10,993 nucleotides of DNA, taken from contig JANRMC010000301.1 in assembly GCA_033761915.1 (NCBI GenBank), forward strand, positions 1 to 10,993, written 5' to 3'. Of the stretch, positions 1 to 7,166 are shown piece after piece. Source of the DNA: JACMLD01 sp033761915. Lineage in GTDB: Bacteria; Bacteroidota; Bacteroidia; Chitinophagales; Chitinophagaceae. The notes beneath the pieces are model-generated. The model saw nothing but the letters and a program-made list of their open reading frames with translations, was not told the origin of the DNA and did not search any database. Made by a program: the position numbers and the translations under genes. Within the stretch, counting starts at the first letter, position 1, and each line of letters begins with the position of its first letter.

Positions 1-1053
1 CTCGGTTTGGGCGAAGGCCGCAGCACCATGAGTGCGGCAATTAACAGCAGTAAAGTGAATCTTAAAATGATTTGTGACGCCAACAAAGCATTGTGTGTGC
101 AACGGGCCGATGAATTTAAAATGTATGAATACACCACTTCGTATGAAGAGATGCTGAATGATGCGGAGATTGATATCATTGCTATTTATACACCCGACCA
201 TTTGCATGCAACACATATTGCACAGGCGTTAAACGCAGGCAAACATATTATATGCACTAAACCCTTTATTGATGATTTAAGCAAGGCAAAAGAACTATTA
301 GCATTACAAAAACAAGCCGGCAAAAAAGTTTTTGTGGGACAAAGCTCCCGTTTTTTTGAACCGTACAAACGCCAGCGCATAGATTTTGAAGCAGGGTTGA
401 TTGGTGACCTGATAACAATAGAAAGCCATTACAATGCTGACCACCGCTGGTTTTTAGAAAAGCCCTGGGCATTGGAAAAATCTTTTAAATGGCTGTACGG
501 CGGTTTGAGCCACCCGGTTGATTTTATACGTTACTATTTACCCAACATTGAAGAAGTGATGGGCTATGGCATGATAAGTAGTAACGGGAAAAATGCAGGG
601 CTGAAAAATGAAGACACCATGCACTTTATTTTTAAAGCAACTGACGGACGTATTGCAAGAGTAAGCGGCACTTATACCAGCCCAACGCAACCCGTAAAAA
701 GAGATAGTGGCATGACCTGTATTTTAAGAGGGACTGAAGGTGCATCACAGGCCGATTATCATGAACTGCGTTATGCCATTACTGACAAAACAGGCGAAGA
801 AAAAATTATTCACTGGGGCGACAGCACGTTGAAATATTATTTCCGTTTTGAAGGGCAAAGCCACCATGCAGGTGAATACCAGAATTACCTGGAATATTTT
901 GTTGATAGCATTGAGAATGATTTCACCGCTTATCCTGATTTGAAGGAAGGAATTGGAACCGTGGCATTGTTACAGGCAATGGATATGGCCTTGCAAACTG
1001 GAATGCCGGTGAAGGTGAAAAGCATACTCGCCCAGTACAATTTGGAATCATAA
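1..1053 (+). CDS. Gfo/Idh/MocA-family NAD(P)-dependent sugar oxidoreductase (5' end outside window)
   Basis: The frame is open from the first base and begins inside the Rossmann fold: LGLGEGRS is the glycine-rich nucleotide-binding loop, so only about ten N-terminal residues are missing and the true start is upstream. TTG at 7 and ATG at 28 are internal codons. Numbering from the first visible residue, a TPDHLHATHI segment is followed by CTKPF with Lys87 at the usual EKP catalytic position, and then the alpha/beta C-terminal domain with GGLSHPVD (His171, Asp174), where this family places its catalytic His. The Asp usually found four residues before that His is replaced by Gly. Members oxidise a hydroxyl of a sugar, inositol or sugar acid with NAD(P) in the cytoplasm; the substrate cannot be read from the sequence. 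The downstream symporter starts 40 bases after the stop, suggesting an operon. A D-apiose or similar dehydrogenase is possible given the RuBisCO-like gene downstream, but this is inference. Confidence 0.93.
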   Translation, partial: LGLGEGRSTMSAAINSSKVNLKMICDANKALCVQRADEFKMYEYTTSYEEMLNDAEIDIIAIYTPDHLHATHIAQALNAGKHIICTKPFIDDLSKAKELLALQKQAGKKVFVGQSSRFFEPYKRQRIDFEAGLIGDLITIESHYNADHRWFLEKPWALEKSFKWLYGGLSHPVDFIRYYLPNIEEVMGYGMISSNGKNAGLKNEDTMHFIFKATDGRIARVSGTYTSPTQPVKRDSGMTCILRGTEGASQADYHELRYAITDKTGEEKIIHWGDSTLKYYFRFEGQSHHAGEYQNYLEYFVDSIENDFTAYPDLKEGIGTVALLQAMDMALQTGMPVKVKSILAQYNLES

Positions 1054-1070
1054 ATTATAAAAAATCTAAT

Positions 1071-1084
1071 TCCCCTTTAGGGGA
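1071..1084 (+). promoter_or_regulatory. Hairpin just before the symporter start
   Basis: TCCCC-TTTA-GGGGA forms a five-pair stem with a four-base loop, followed by ATAGGGG and then CTA directly before the ATG at 1094. The hairpin ends nine bases before the start codon, so in the mRNA it sits where the ribosome binds. A second GGGG at 1087-1090 could pair with the same CCCC, giving two exclusive pairings. From memory, this C-run/TTTA/G-run motif recurs between genes in Bacteroidota, so it may be a dispersed repeat and not a dedicated control site. There is no U-run, so it is not a typical terminator. Confidence 0.45.
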
Positions 1085-1093
1085 TAGGGGCTA

Positions 1094-2683
1094 ATGAATA
1101 AAATCTACGATAAGCTTACCACACTCGATTTCGCAATAGTTGCGTTTTACCTTGTTGCGTTATTAGTTATTGGTTATATCGCCAGCTTCCGCAATAAAAA
1201 TAAAGACGAAACATTGTTCATGGCGGGCAACTCACTCAACTGGTACAATATTGGTTTTAATATGTGGGGAACAAATGTCGGCCCATCTTCATTACTGGCA
1301 TTTGCAAGCATTGGTTATACCGCCGGAATTGTAGGCGGCAATTTTGAATGGTATGCTTTTGTTTTTCTACTGCTGCTGGCAATGGTGTTTGCGCCCCGCT
1401 ACATTACCAGCAAGGTTAGCACCATGCCCGAGTTTATGGGCAAACGTTATGGAAAAAGTACGCAGGATATTTTGGCTGGCTATGCGCTGATAAAAATTTT
1501 AATCAGCTGGTTATCGCTGGGTTTATTCAGCGGCGGTATTTTAGTAAGGCAGATATTAGGAATACCCATGTGGCAATCTACTATTGCATTAGTTGCTTTC
1601 TCTGGATTATTCACTTTCATGGGCGGTTTAAAAGCCATAGCCAAAGTGAATGTATTTCAAATGATATTGCTGATTATTGTTTCACTCACATTAACATACC
1701 TGGGGTTAAAAGAAATTGGTGGCATAACTGCTTTGGCAAATAAAACACCAGCAAATTTCTGGAACCTTACAAGACCTATAACAGATGCCGGTTACCCATG
1801 GCACGCATTGTTGCTGGGGTATCCTGTTTCTGCCGTTGCCTTTTTCTGTACCGACCAAAGCATGGTGCAAAGTGTATTGGGTGCAAAAAATTTAAAACAG
1901 GGGCAGCTTGGTGTGAATTTTATTGGCTGGTTAAAAGTGCTGGCACTGCCCATGTTTATTTTGCCGGGCATTATTTGTTATGTGCTGTATCCAAACATTG
2001 GGGATGATAAACTGGCATACATGACAATGGTCACCAATTTATTTCCTGCCGGGTTAAATGGTTTGGTTATTTGTGTATTAATTGCGGTGCTGGTTGCAAC
2101 CATCGGTTCATCACTAAATGCATTAAGCACAGTGTTTACAAAAGATATTTATGTAAACAACACGAATAAAAACGCTACGGTAAAACAGCAGGTGAATGTG
2201 GGGCGCCTTGTTGTAATTGCTGGTTGTATGTTGGCAGTGTTAATGGCTATTGCACTGGATAATATAAAAGGCAAAACCCTTTTCGATATCTTTCAATCCA
2301 TATTGGGTTATTTAGCACCGCCGCTGGCAGTATCATTTTTACTGAGTGTGTTTTGGAAAGGCACCACAAAGCTGGCGGTTAATTTAATTTTATCTGCAGG
2401 CTCGGCAGTAAGTTTATTTGTGGGCATGCTCAACCTGTGGATTTTGCCACCGAATAAAGACACAGGCGAAAATCTATGGTGGCCGCATTATTTTTTAGTA
2501 TCGTTTTATTTGTTTGCGTTTTTATTTCTATCAGCTATCGTAATTTCTTTACTCGATACCAATAACGTAAAGGCAAACATAGAAGAAGGCGCATTGCCCA
2601 AAACAGATAAGCAGGTAAAAATTCTTTTTGTTTTATTAGGGCTTGTTATACTATCCCTTTACATCATTTTTAACGGGCATTAA
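1094..2683 (+). CDS. Sodium:solute symporter family (SSS/SGLT-type) transporter
   Basis: This 529-residue protein is an inner-membrane transporter of the SSS family, expected to couple sodium entry to uptake of a sugar or related solute. Roughly 13-14 hydrophobic segments are visible, starting at residues 12-30. Family landmarks are FMAGNSLNW (42-50) after the first helix, MGGLKAI (176-182), TDQSMVQSVLGAKN (253-266), a common SGLT signature, and SSLNALSTVFTKDIY (339-353), where Ser345 and Thr346 lie at the expected Na2-site serine/threonine pair. Asn186 occupies the place of the Asp usual in GGLxA-xxxD-xxQ, which may change ion coupling. Length fits bacterial members (about 500-550). The ATG at 1094 is the only sensible start, as the first helix follows at once. 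It is sandwiched between the dehydrogenase and an MFS transporter, 27 bases before the latter, in an apparent operon. The substrate is unknown. Confidence 0.93.
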   Translation: MNKIYDKLTTLDFAIVAFYLVALLVIGYIASFRNKNKDETLFMAGNSLNWYNIGFNMWGTNVGPSSLLAFASIGYTAGIVGGNFEWYAFVFLLLLAMVFAPRYITSKVSTMPEFMGKRYGKSTQDILAGYALIKILISWLSLGLFSGGILVRQILGIPMWQSTIALVAFSGLFTFMGGLKAIAKVNVFQMILLIIVSLTLTYLGLKEIGGITALANKTPANFWNLTRPITDAGYPWHALLLGYPVSAVAFFCTDQSMVQSVLGAKNLKQGQLGVNFIGWLKVLALPMFILPGIICYVLYPNIGDDKLAYMTMVTNLFPAGLNGLVICVLIAVLVATIGSSLNALSTVFTKDIYVNNTNKNATVKQQVNVGRLVVIAGCMLAVLMAIALDNIKGKTLFDIFQSILGYLAPPLAVSFLLSVFWKGTTKLAVNLILSAGSAVSLFVGMLNLWILPPNKDTGENLWWPHYFLVSFYLFAFLFLSAIVISLLDTNNVKANIEEGALPKTDKQVKILFVLLGLVILSLYIIFNGH

Positions 2684-2710
2684 TTCATTAGTTAAATACA
2701 TCTTGCATAT

Positions 2711-4078
2711 ATGGAACATAAAAAAGGAAGTTTAAAAAGTACGATCGCTGTATCGCTTACAAATTATTTGGATGCTGGCGCTATAGTGGCAGTAGGAAGT
2801 GGATTAACGCTATGGCAAAATTATCTTGGGCTTTCCGAAAGCAATCTTGGTTGGATAAATGCACTTAGTGCAAATGCCTTTGGGTCAGCTATCGGCGCAA
2901 TATTTGGTGGTTTTCTGGCAGACAAATTCGGTAGAAAAACTATCTATACTTACAATATGTTATTATATATGTTAGGTATAATCATAGTAATGTTTACGGT
3001 TAATTTTCCAATGTTATTAACCGGGGTTTTGATTACCGGTATTTCAGTTGGCATAGGTGTTCCTGCATCATGGACGTATATTTCCGAAAATTCGGCAGTT
3101 GGCAATCGTGGAAAAAATATGGGTATATCACAATTTGCCTGGGGTGTTGGCCCAATGGTAATTTTATTGTTAGGAATGTTGCTTGCTCCTGGTAAAGCCG
3201 ATGCATCATCCGGTATTTTATTTAATTACGTACAAAAAATTGCAACATTCTTTATTGGTAACGATGCAAGTGCAGATGCTATCAATGTATTCAGCAGCCG
3301 TATTATTTTCGGTTCTTTATTAGTGGTAGCTTTCATAGCATGGACTATGCAACGGAAACTCCATGAATCGAAAGACTGGGAAGAAGCAAAAAAATTACAA
3401 ACCAACGAAAAACAACCCGGTGTTTTCTCATCGTTTAGAACGTTGTTCACCAACAAAGTAAATATCCGCACCATGCTTTTCCTGGCAGGCATTTACATTA
3501 GCTGGAATATGGTGGCATCGGTAATGGGTTTCTTTCAACCACATATTTACGAAACGGCAGGCGGCCTTTCAAATGGTGAAGCCAATATGATTACCGCTGT
3601 TCAATGGACCATAATTATTTCTGTCACATATTTTGGCTTTGCGCTGTTGGTCGATAATGTGAATCAACGTTTATTGTATGTTATTGGTACATCAATAGGC
3701 ATTTTGGCCTGGGCTATTCTTATTTTTGTAGGAATAAAAAACCAGGTTGCACTATGGACGTTTACAATTCTTTGGGGTATACATGCCGGCGTAGGCGTAC
3801 AAGCATTTTATGCGCTTTGGGCTTCAGAACTTTTTCCGGCAAAATACCGTGCCGCTGCACAGGGCATTATGTTCTTTGCAGTTAGAAGTATTGCAGCGGT
3901 ATGGGGATTTGGCTTTGTAAATATTTATGGAGAGAACGGTGAAGGATTTTCTACAGCGGCTTACATTATGATCGGGCTGCTCATTTTTGCACTGATTGTA
4001 GGAACAATCTGGACACCAAAAACCCAGGGCAAATCATTACAACAAATAACTAAAGAAAGATACGGAGAGGATATTTAG
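2711..4078 (+). CDS. MFS transporter, sugar-porter-like
   Basis: This 455-residue protein has about 12 membrane helices and belongs to the major facilitator superfamily. GGFLADKFGRK (66-76) is the classic loop 2-3 motif A. QRKLHESKDW (214-223), after helix 6, matches the (P)ESPRW-type sugar-porter motif in degenerate form, and ELFPAKYRAAAQG late in the C-terminal half matches the ELFPTxxRGxxxG motif of sugar porters. The helix 5-6 connection (about 160-195) is longer than usual. The start at 2711 is supported by its short distance (27 bases) from the symporter stop and by the first helix at about 12-30; no Shine-Dalgarno is seen, as is normal in Bacteroidota. It would move a monosaccharide, polyol or sugar acid across the inner membrane. 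Two unrelated sugar carriers in tandem suggest two substrates, or import plus export. Confidence 0.92.
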   Translation: MEHKKGSLKSTIAVSLTNYLDAGAIVAVGSGLTLWQNYLGLSESNLGWINALSANAFGSAIGAIFGGFLADKFGRKTIYTYNMLLYMLGIIIVMFTVNFPMLLTGVLITGISVGIGVPASWTYISENSAVGNRGKNMGISQFAWGVGPMVILLLGMLLAPGKADASSGILFNYVQKIATFFIGNDASADAINVFSSRIIFGSLLVVAFIAWTMQRKLHESKDWEEAKKLQTNEKQPGVFSSFRTLFTNKVNIRTMLFLAGIYISWNMVASVMGFFQPHIYETAGGLSNGEANMITAVQWTIIISVTYFGFALLVDNVNQRLLYVIGTSIGILAWAILIFVGIKNQVALWTFTILWGIHAGVGVQAFYALWASELFPAKYRAAAQGIMFFAVRSIAAVWGFGFVNIYGENGEGFSTAAYIMIGLLIFALIVGTIWTPKTQGKSLQQITKERYGEDI

Positions 4079-4256
4079 GTTTTGCCAGGTGTGTATTTCA
4101 AAATGTCGTATTTATTTTTTTGGATTACTAGCATTTGAACCTTGATTGAGCAGTTGTGGCGACGCTCCGTTCAACTAAAGTAATTCTATTATGCTTTTAT
4201 TGTAGCGACTATTAAATACACCCTGTGACTAAACTGCGAAACAAAACATGAAATAA
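4079..4256. other. 178-base intergenic gap between transporter and GH78 genes
   Basis: No gene fits here. The stretch separates the dehydrogenase-symporter-MFS group from the hydrolases, so a promoter for the GH78 gene may lie in it, but I see no exact match to the Bacteroidota TTTG / TAnnTTTG pattern. At 4152-4177 AGTTG and CAACT bracket a GC-richer core (TGGCGACGCTCCG) unlike the AT-rich surroundings, which looks like a small dispersed repeat. Just before the GH78 start there is a two-codon ORF, ATG-AAA-TAA (4248-4256), whose stop abuts the GH78 ATG. Confidence 0.5.
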
Positions 4257-6383
4257 ATGACGAACTCTTTTTTACCAGATACTTCTTCTACAGTAACTTG
4301 GATATGGTACCCCGGCGATTTTGAAATTGTGTTGGCTAATAGAATGCAAAACCGTCGCACCGAACGTGGCACATTCTTTCCTGTGTTTTGGAAAATAGAT
4401 AGCCATTATGTGCTGATGGATTTTCACAAAGTGTTTGATGTATCCGCCGAAGAAACAGTGGATATTTATGCGGAAGGCGAATACAATGTAAAGATTGATG
4501 GAAAAGCATTTGAAGGAAGTCCGAAGCAAATTGTTGTGCCTGCCGGTAAACACAAGATCAACATTAAAGTATTTAACCAGGCCAATGTGCCTGCTGTTTT
4601 TGTAAAAGGAAAAACAATCGTATCAGATGCAAGCTGGCTGGTAACTTTTGAAGATAAAGAGTGGATTGATGAAACAGGCAAAGCATCCGACATCTCCGCT
4701 ACCAAATGGCTCAATGCAGGAAGCTGGAATTTTAATTCCCCAACGCAGTTGCCTTCGCAATTTATGTTGCCCACAAAAAAGCAAGAGGCTGTATCAACAA
4801 CTAAAGGGAATAATTCAATGCTGGTTGATTTTGGTAAAGAAACTTTTGGTTTTATTCAATTACATGGGTTGAGTGGAAAAGGTAATCTATCGATTTACTA
4901 TGGCGAATCGGAAGAAGAAGCATTGTCTACAGAGCATTGCGAAACGCTGGATAGGATCGAGGTAGACAATCCTTCAAAGAATGATCATGTGATGCAATTG
5001 TCGAAAGCCTACCGTTTTGTAAATGTGCAGTTCGATGAAGGCGTAACACTTGATGCTGTTTCGATGCTGTACGAATATGCTGATGTAAAAGAACGGGGCA
5101 GCTTTACCTGTAATGATTCAGCAATCAACCAGATTTACGATGTAGCAAAATATACATTTGAATTAAATACAAGAGAATTTTTCATTGATGGTATCAAACG
5201 TGACCGCTGGATCTGGAGTGGAGATGCGTATCAAAGTTATTTGATGAATTACTACCTGTACTTCGATAACGAAACAGTAAAACGTACAACGTATGCATTG
5301 CGGGGTAAAGACCCGGTAACGGGTCACATCAACACCATAATGGATTATACCTACTACTGGTTCCTCGGTATTTATGATTATTATCTCTACACCGGGGATA
5401 AAGGGTTTATTGCGCAGAACTACGACCGGATGAAAACGCTGATGGATTATGTGCTGGCAAGAAGAAATAAAGACGGGCTGATGGAATGGATGACCGGCGA
5501 CTGGATCTTTATTGACTGGGCTGAAGGCCTCAGCAAAAATGGAGAAGTAAGTTTTGAACAGTTGTTGCTTGCGCGTAGTTTGGAGACAATGGCTTTGTGT
5601 GCAAACATCGCTAAAGATGAAGATGCAGCAACACAATACAGCAGCCTTGCGGTAGATATGCGTAAAAAAATGTTCGACATTTATTGGAACGATCAAAAAC
5701 AGGCATTGGTGCATAGCCGTGTTGATGGAAAGCAAACAGAAAATGTAACACGTTATGCAAACATGTTCTCGATCTTTTTCGATTATTTTAATGAGCAACA
5801 GAAACAGCAGGTGAAAACATCAGTGTTACTGAACGATACTATTCAAAAGATTACGACACCTTATATGCGTTTCTATGAACTGGAAGCATTGTGTGCAATG
5901 GGTGAACAGAATTATGTGCTGAAAGAAATGAAAGATTACTGGGGTGGAATGCTCAAGATTGGCGCAACAAGTTTTTGGGAAGAATATGATCCGTCTAAAT
6001 CAGGAGCAGAGCATTATGCCATGTATGGTAGAGAGTTTGGTAAAAGCCTTTGTCATGCCTGGGGGGCAAGCCCGATATATTTACTGGGTAAGTATTACCT
6101 TGGTGTAAAACCAACTTCGGCAGGATATGCAACTTATATTGTAGAACCAAACCTCGGAGGCTTACAATGGATGCAAGGCAAAGTGCCAACGCCGGACGGA
6201 GATATTGAAGTGTACATGAGTGAAACTGAAATTAAAATTACCGGGGCTGGTGGAACAGGTACATTTAAATTTAAAAGTAAAACCCAACCTGTTTCTGTAG
6301 ATGGAAATTTTATCGAAAAAGGAAATTGGAATTATGAATTGGTAATAGAGAAAGGTAAAGGTTATGTTGTACAATACAACTAA
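4257..6383 (+). CDS. GH78-type alpha-L-rhamnosidase-like glycoside hydrolase
   Basis: This 708-residue protein has an N-terminal beta-rich region (about 1-275), an alpha/alpha-barrel catalytic domain (about 285-610) and a C-terminal beta domain (about 615-708), the order of GH78 rhamnosidases, which remove terminal alpha-L-rhamnose from glycans. The GH78 signature D-xxxx-E-xxx-W-xx-D appears as DGIKRDRWIWSGD: Asp311, Trp320 and Asp323 fit, but the position of the acid/base Glu is Asp316. TSFWEEYD (572-578) supplies Glu575/576 near where the second catalytic Glu is expected. The start is fixed, because an in-frame TAA directly precedes ATG 4257 and family-typical sequence (WIWYPGDFE) begins at residue 15. 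There is thus no signal peptide, suggesting action in the cytoplasm on imported oligosaccharides, or loss of an export signal. The stop codon TAA is part of a repeat hairpin (6381-6397). Family membership is strong; rhamnose specificity is inferred. Confidence 0.85.
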   Translation: MTNSFLPDTSSTVTWIWYPGDFEIVLANRMQNRRTERGTFFPVFWKIDSHYVLMDFHKVFDVSAEETVDIYAEGEYNVKIDGKAFEGSPKQIVVPAGKHKINIKVFNQANVPAVFVKGKTIVSDASWLVTFEDKEWIDETGKASDISATKWLNAGSWNFNSPTQLPSQFMLPTKKQEAVSTTKGNNSMLVDFGKETFGFIQLHGLSGKGNLSIYYGESEEEALSTEHCETLDRIEVDNPSKNDHVMQLSKAYRFVNVQFDEGVTLDAVSMLYEYADVKERGSFTCNDSAINQIYDVAKYTFELNTREFFIDGIKRDRWIWSGDAYQSYLMNYYLYFDNETVKRTTYALRGKDPVTGHINTIMDYTYYWFLGIYDYYLYTGDKGFIAQNYDRMKTLMDYVLARRNKDGLMEWMTGDWIFIDWAEGLSKNGEVSFEQLLLARSLETMALCANIAKDEDAATQYSSLAVDMRKKMFDIYWNDQKQALVHSRVDGKQTENVTRYANMFSIFFDYFNEQQKQQVKTSVLLNDTIQKITTPYMRFYELEALCAMGEQNYVLKEMKDYWGGMLKIGATSFWEEYDPSKSGAEHYAMYGREFGKSLCHAWGASPIYLLGKYYLGVKPTSAGYATYIVEPNLGGLQWMQGKVPTPDGDIEVYMSETEIKITGAGGTGTFKFKSKTQPVSVDGNFIEKGNWNYELVIEKGKGYVVQYN

Positions 6384-6430
6384 CTCCGAAGGAGTTAAAT
6401 TTGAATAGTCGCCGGTGAAACCGGTGGAAA
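6381..6430 (+). repeat. REP-like unit A (two hairpins)
   Basis: The first hairpin is TAACTCC-GAA-GGAGTTA (6381-6397), whose first three bases are the GH78 stop codon. A linker AATTTGAATAG follows, then a second hairpin CCGGT-GAA-ACCGG (6412-6424), extendable by a G-T and a C-G pair, ending in GGAAAA. The position directly at the stop means it may also act as a transcript-end or mRNA-stability hairpin. Confidence 0.75.
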
Positions 6431-6453
6431 ATGAAATAATGCGTATGTTAACC

Positions 6454-6503
6454 GACCCCGAAGGGGTCAAATGTGAATAGCCGTGGGTGAAACCCACGGA
6501 AAA
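6454..6503 (+). repeat. REP-like unit B (two hairpins)
   Basis: GACCCC-GAA-GGGGTC (6454-6468), linker AAATGTGAATAG, then CCGTGGGT-GAA-ACCCACGG (6481-6499) and a GGAAAA tail. It has the same architecture as unit A, but both stems differ in sequence and remain fully paired. It ends 16 bases before the transposase start, so it may also affect that gene's translation. Confidence 0.8.
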
Positions 6504-6519
6504 GAAGAATAAAATCAAC

Positions 6520-6966
6520 ATGGGTACATACCGTCAAATATTTTATCAAATTGTTTTCGGAACAAAAAACCGGGAAGCAACAATTGCTGAACAGCATTGT
6601 GAGGATTTGTATAAATATATCTGGGGAATTATAAAAGGTAACAATTGCAAGCTGTACCGTGTTAATGGCATTGAAGACCATATACATATTTTTTCAGACC
6701 TGCATCCTTCCGTTTCATTGGCGGATTATGTGAAAGATATAAAAGTAGCCAGCAGTATATGGATGAAAGATTCCGGAATGTTTCCTGATTTTAAAGGATG
6801 GCAGGATGGTTATGGGGCATTCACCTATTCCATAAAGCAGAAAGATGTGATTATAGAATATGTGAAAAACCAAAAAGAACATCATAAGCAGGAAAGTTTT
6901 TATGATGAGTATAAAAGATTGTTGGAAGAGAATGGAATTGAATTTGATGAAAAATATTTGTTGTAG
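6520..6966 (+). CDS. RAYT / IS200-like Y1 HUH transposase (TnpA_REP type), intact
   Basis: This 148-residue protein matches the Y1 transposase fold (Transposase IS200-like family), which nicks and joins single-stranded DNA through a tyrosine. EDHIHIFSDLHP contains the HUH metal-binding pair His54 and His56, and IIEYVKNQKEHHK contains the likely nucleophile Tyr114 with Asn117 and Gln118. The C-terminal GIEFDEKYLL is typical of Bacteroidota members as I recall them. Length (about 150) is normal, so it appears full. I chose ATG 6520 (MGTYRQIF) over an in-frame ATG farther upstream at 6487, because the sequence before 6520 reads through repeat unit B and lacks family similarity. No IS605-type TnpB partner is present. 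With its flanking hairpins it is best read as a REP-associated tyrosine transposase, a domesticated-like gene that mobilises or maintains repeats, and not a free insertion sequence. Confidence 0.88.
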   Translation: MGTYRQIFYQIVFGTKNREATIAEQHCEDLYKYIWGIIKGNNCKLYRVNGIEDHIHIFSDLHPSVSLADYVKDIKVASSIWMKDSGMFPDFKGWQDGYGAFTYSIKQKDVIIEYVKNQKEHHKQESFYDEYKRLLEENGIEFDEKYLL

Positions 6967-6971
6967 CAGAA

Positions 6972-6995
6972 CACATTCAACCCCTTTCGGGGTTG
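6972..6995 (-). repeat. REP-like half unit C, inverted
   Basis: CAACCCC-TTTC-GGGGTTG (6978-6995) preceded by CACATT. Read on the minus strand it is a GAAA-loop hairpin followed by AATGTG, nearly the same as the first hairpin of unit E. It lies six bases after the transposase stop, inverted relative to units A, B, D and E; a second hairpin is not present. Confidence 0.7.
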
Positions 6996-6996
6996 G

Positions 6997-7020
6997 GGGA
7001 ACATTGGGTGCATTGTTCCC
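6997..7020 (+). repeat. Hairpin with 7-pair stem
   Basis: GGGAACA (6997-7003) pairs with TGTTCCC (7014-7020) around a ten-base loop. It is of another type than the GAA-loop units and sits directly after unit C. Confidence 0.55.
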
Positions 7021-7032
7021 TGAGTTGCACAC

Positions 7033-7064
7033 AGGGCTAATCAAATTTAAGCCCTTCGGGCTTA
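7033..7064 (+). repeat. Overlapping alternative hairpins
   Basis: TAAGCCC-TTC-GGGCTTA (7048-7064) is a perfect seven-pair hairpin. Its left arm can instead pair with an upstream AGGGCT (7033-7038) through AGCCCT (7050-7055). The two pairings exclude each other. The short-loop form should be the more stable. No U-run follows. Confidence 0.55.
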
Positions 7065-7081
7065 GAGCAACAGGAACGAAA

Positions 7082-7130
7082 GACCCCGAAGGGGTCAAAT
7101 GTGCATAGCCGCCGGTGTAACCGGTGGAAA
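7082..7130 (+). repeat. REP-like unit D (two hairpins)
   Basis: GACCCC-GAA-GGGGTC (7082-7096) is identical to the first stem of unit B. The linker AAATGTGCATAG differs by one base from that of B. The second hairpin CCGCCGGT-GTA-ACCGGTGG (7109-7127) pairs eight bases with one G-T, and GGAAA follows. Confidence 0.78.
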
Positions 7131-7166
7131 TGTGTAACCGACATGTAAATGTAAAATTAGATCAAC

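Noticed and set aside
5163..5798. Long open frame of 211 codons on the minus strand within the GH78 gene
   Set aside because: It lies wholly opposite a well-supported gene, is Cys/His/Ile-rich without recognisable motifs, and fits a shadow of codon bias.
6396..6403. TAAATTTG as a Bacteroidota -7 promoter box for the transposase
   Set aside because: It matches TAnnTTTG but lies in the unit A linker; the other units read CAAATGTG, and no TTG box is at proper spacing.
6487..6519. Earlier start for the first transposase
   Set aside because: The 11 extra residues come from the second hairpin and tail of unit B; family-typical sequence begins at ATG 6520.
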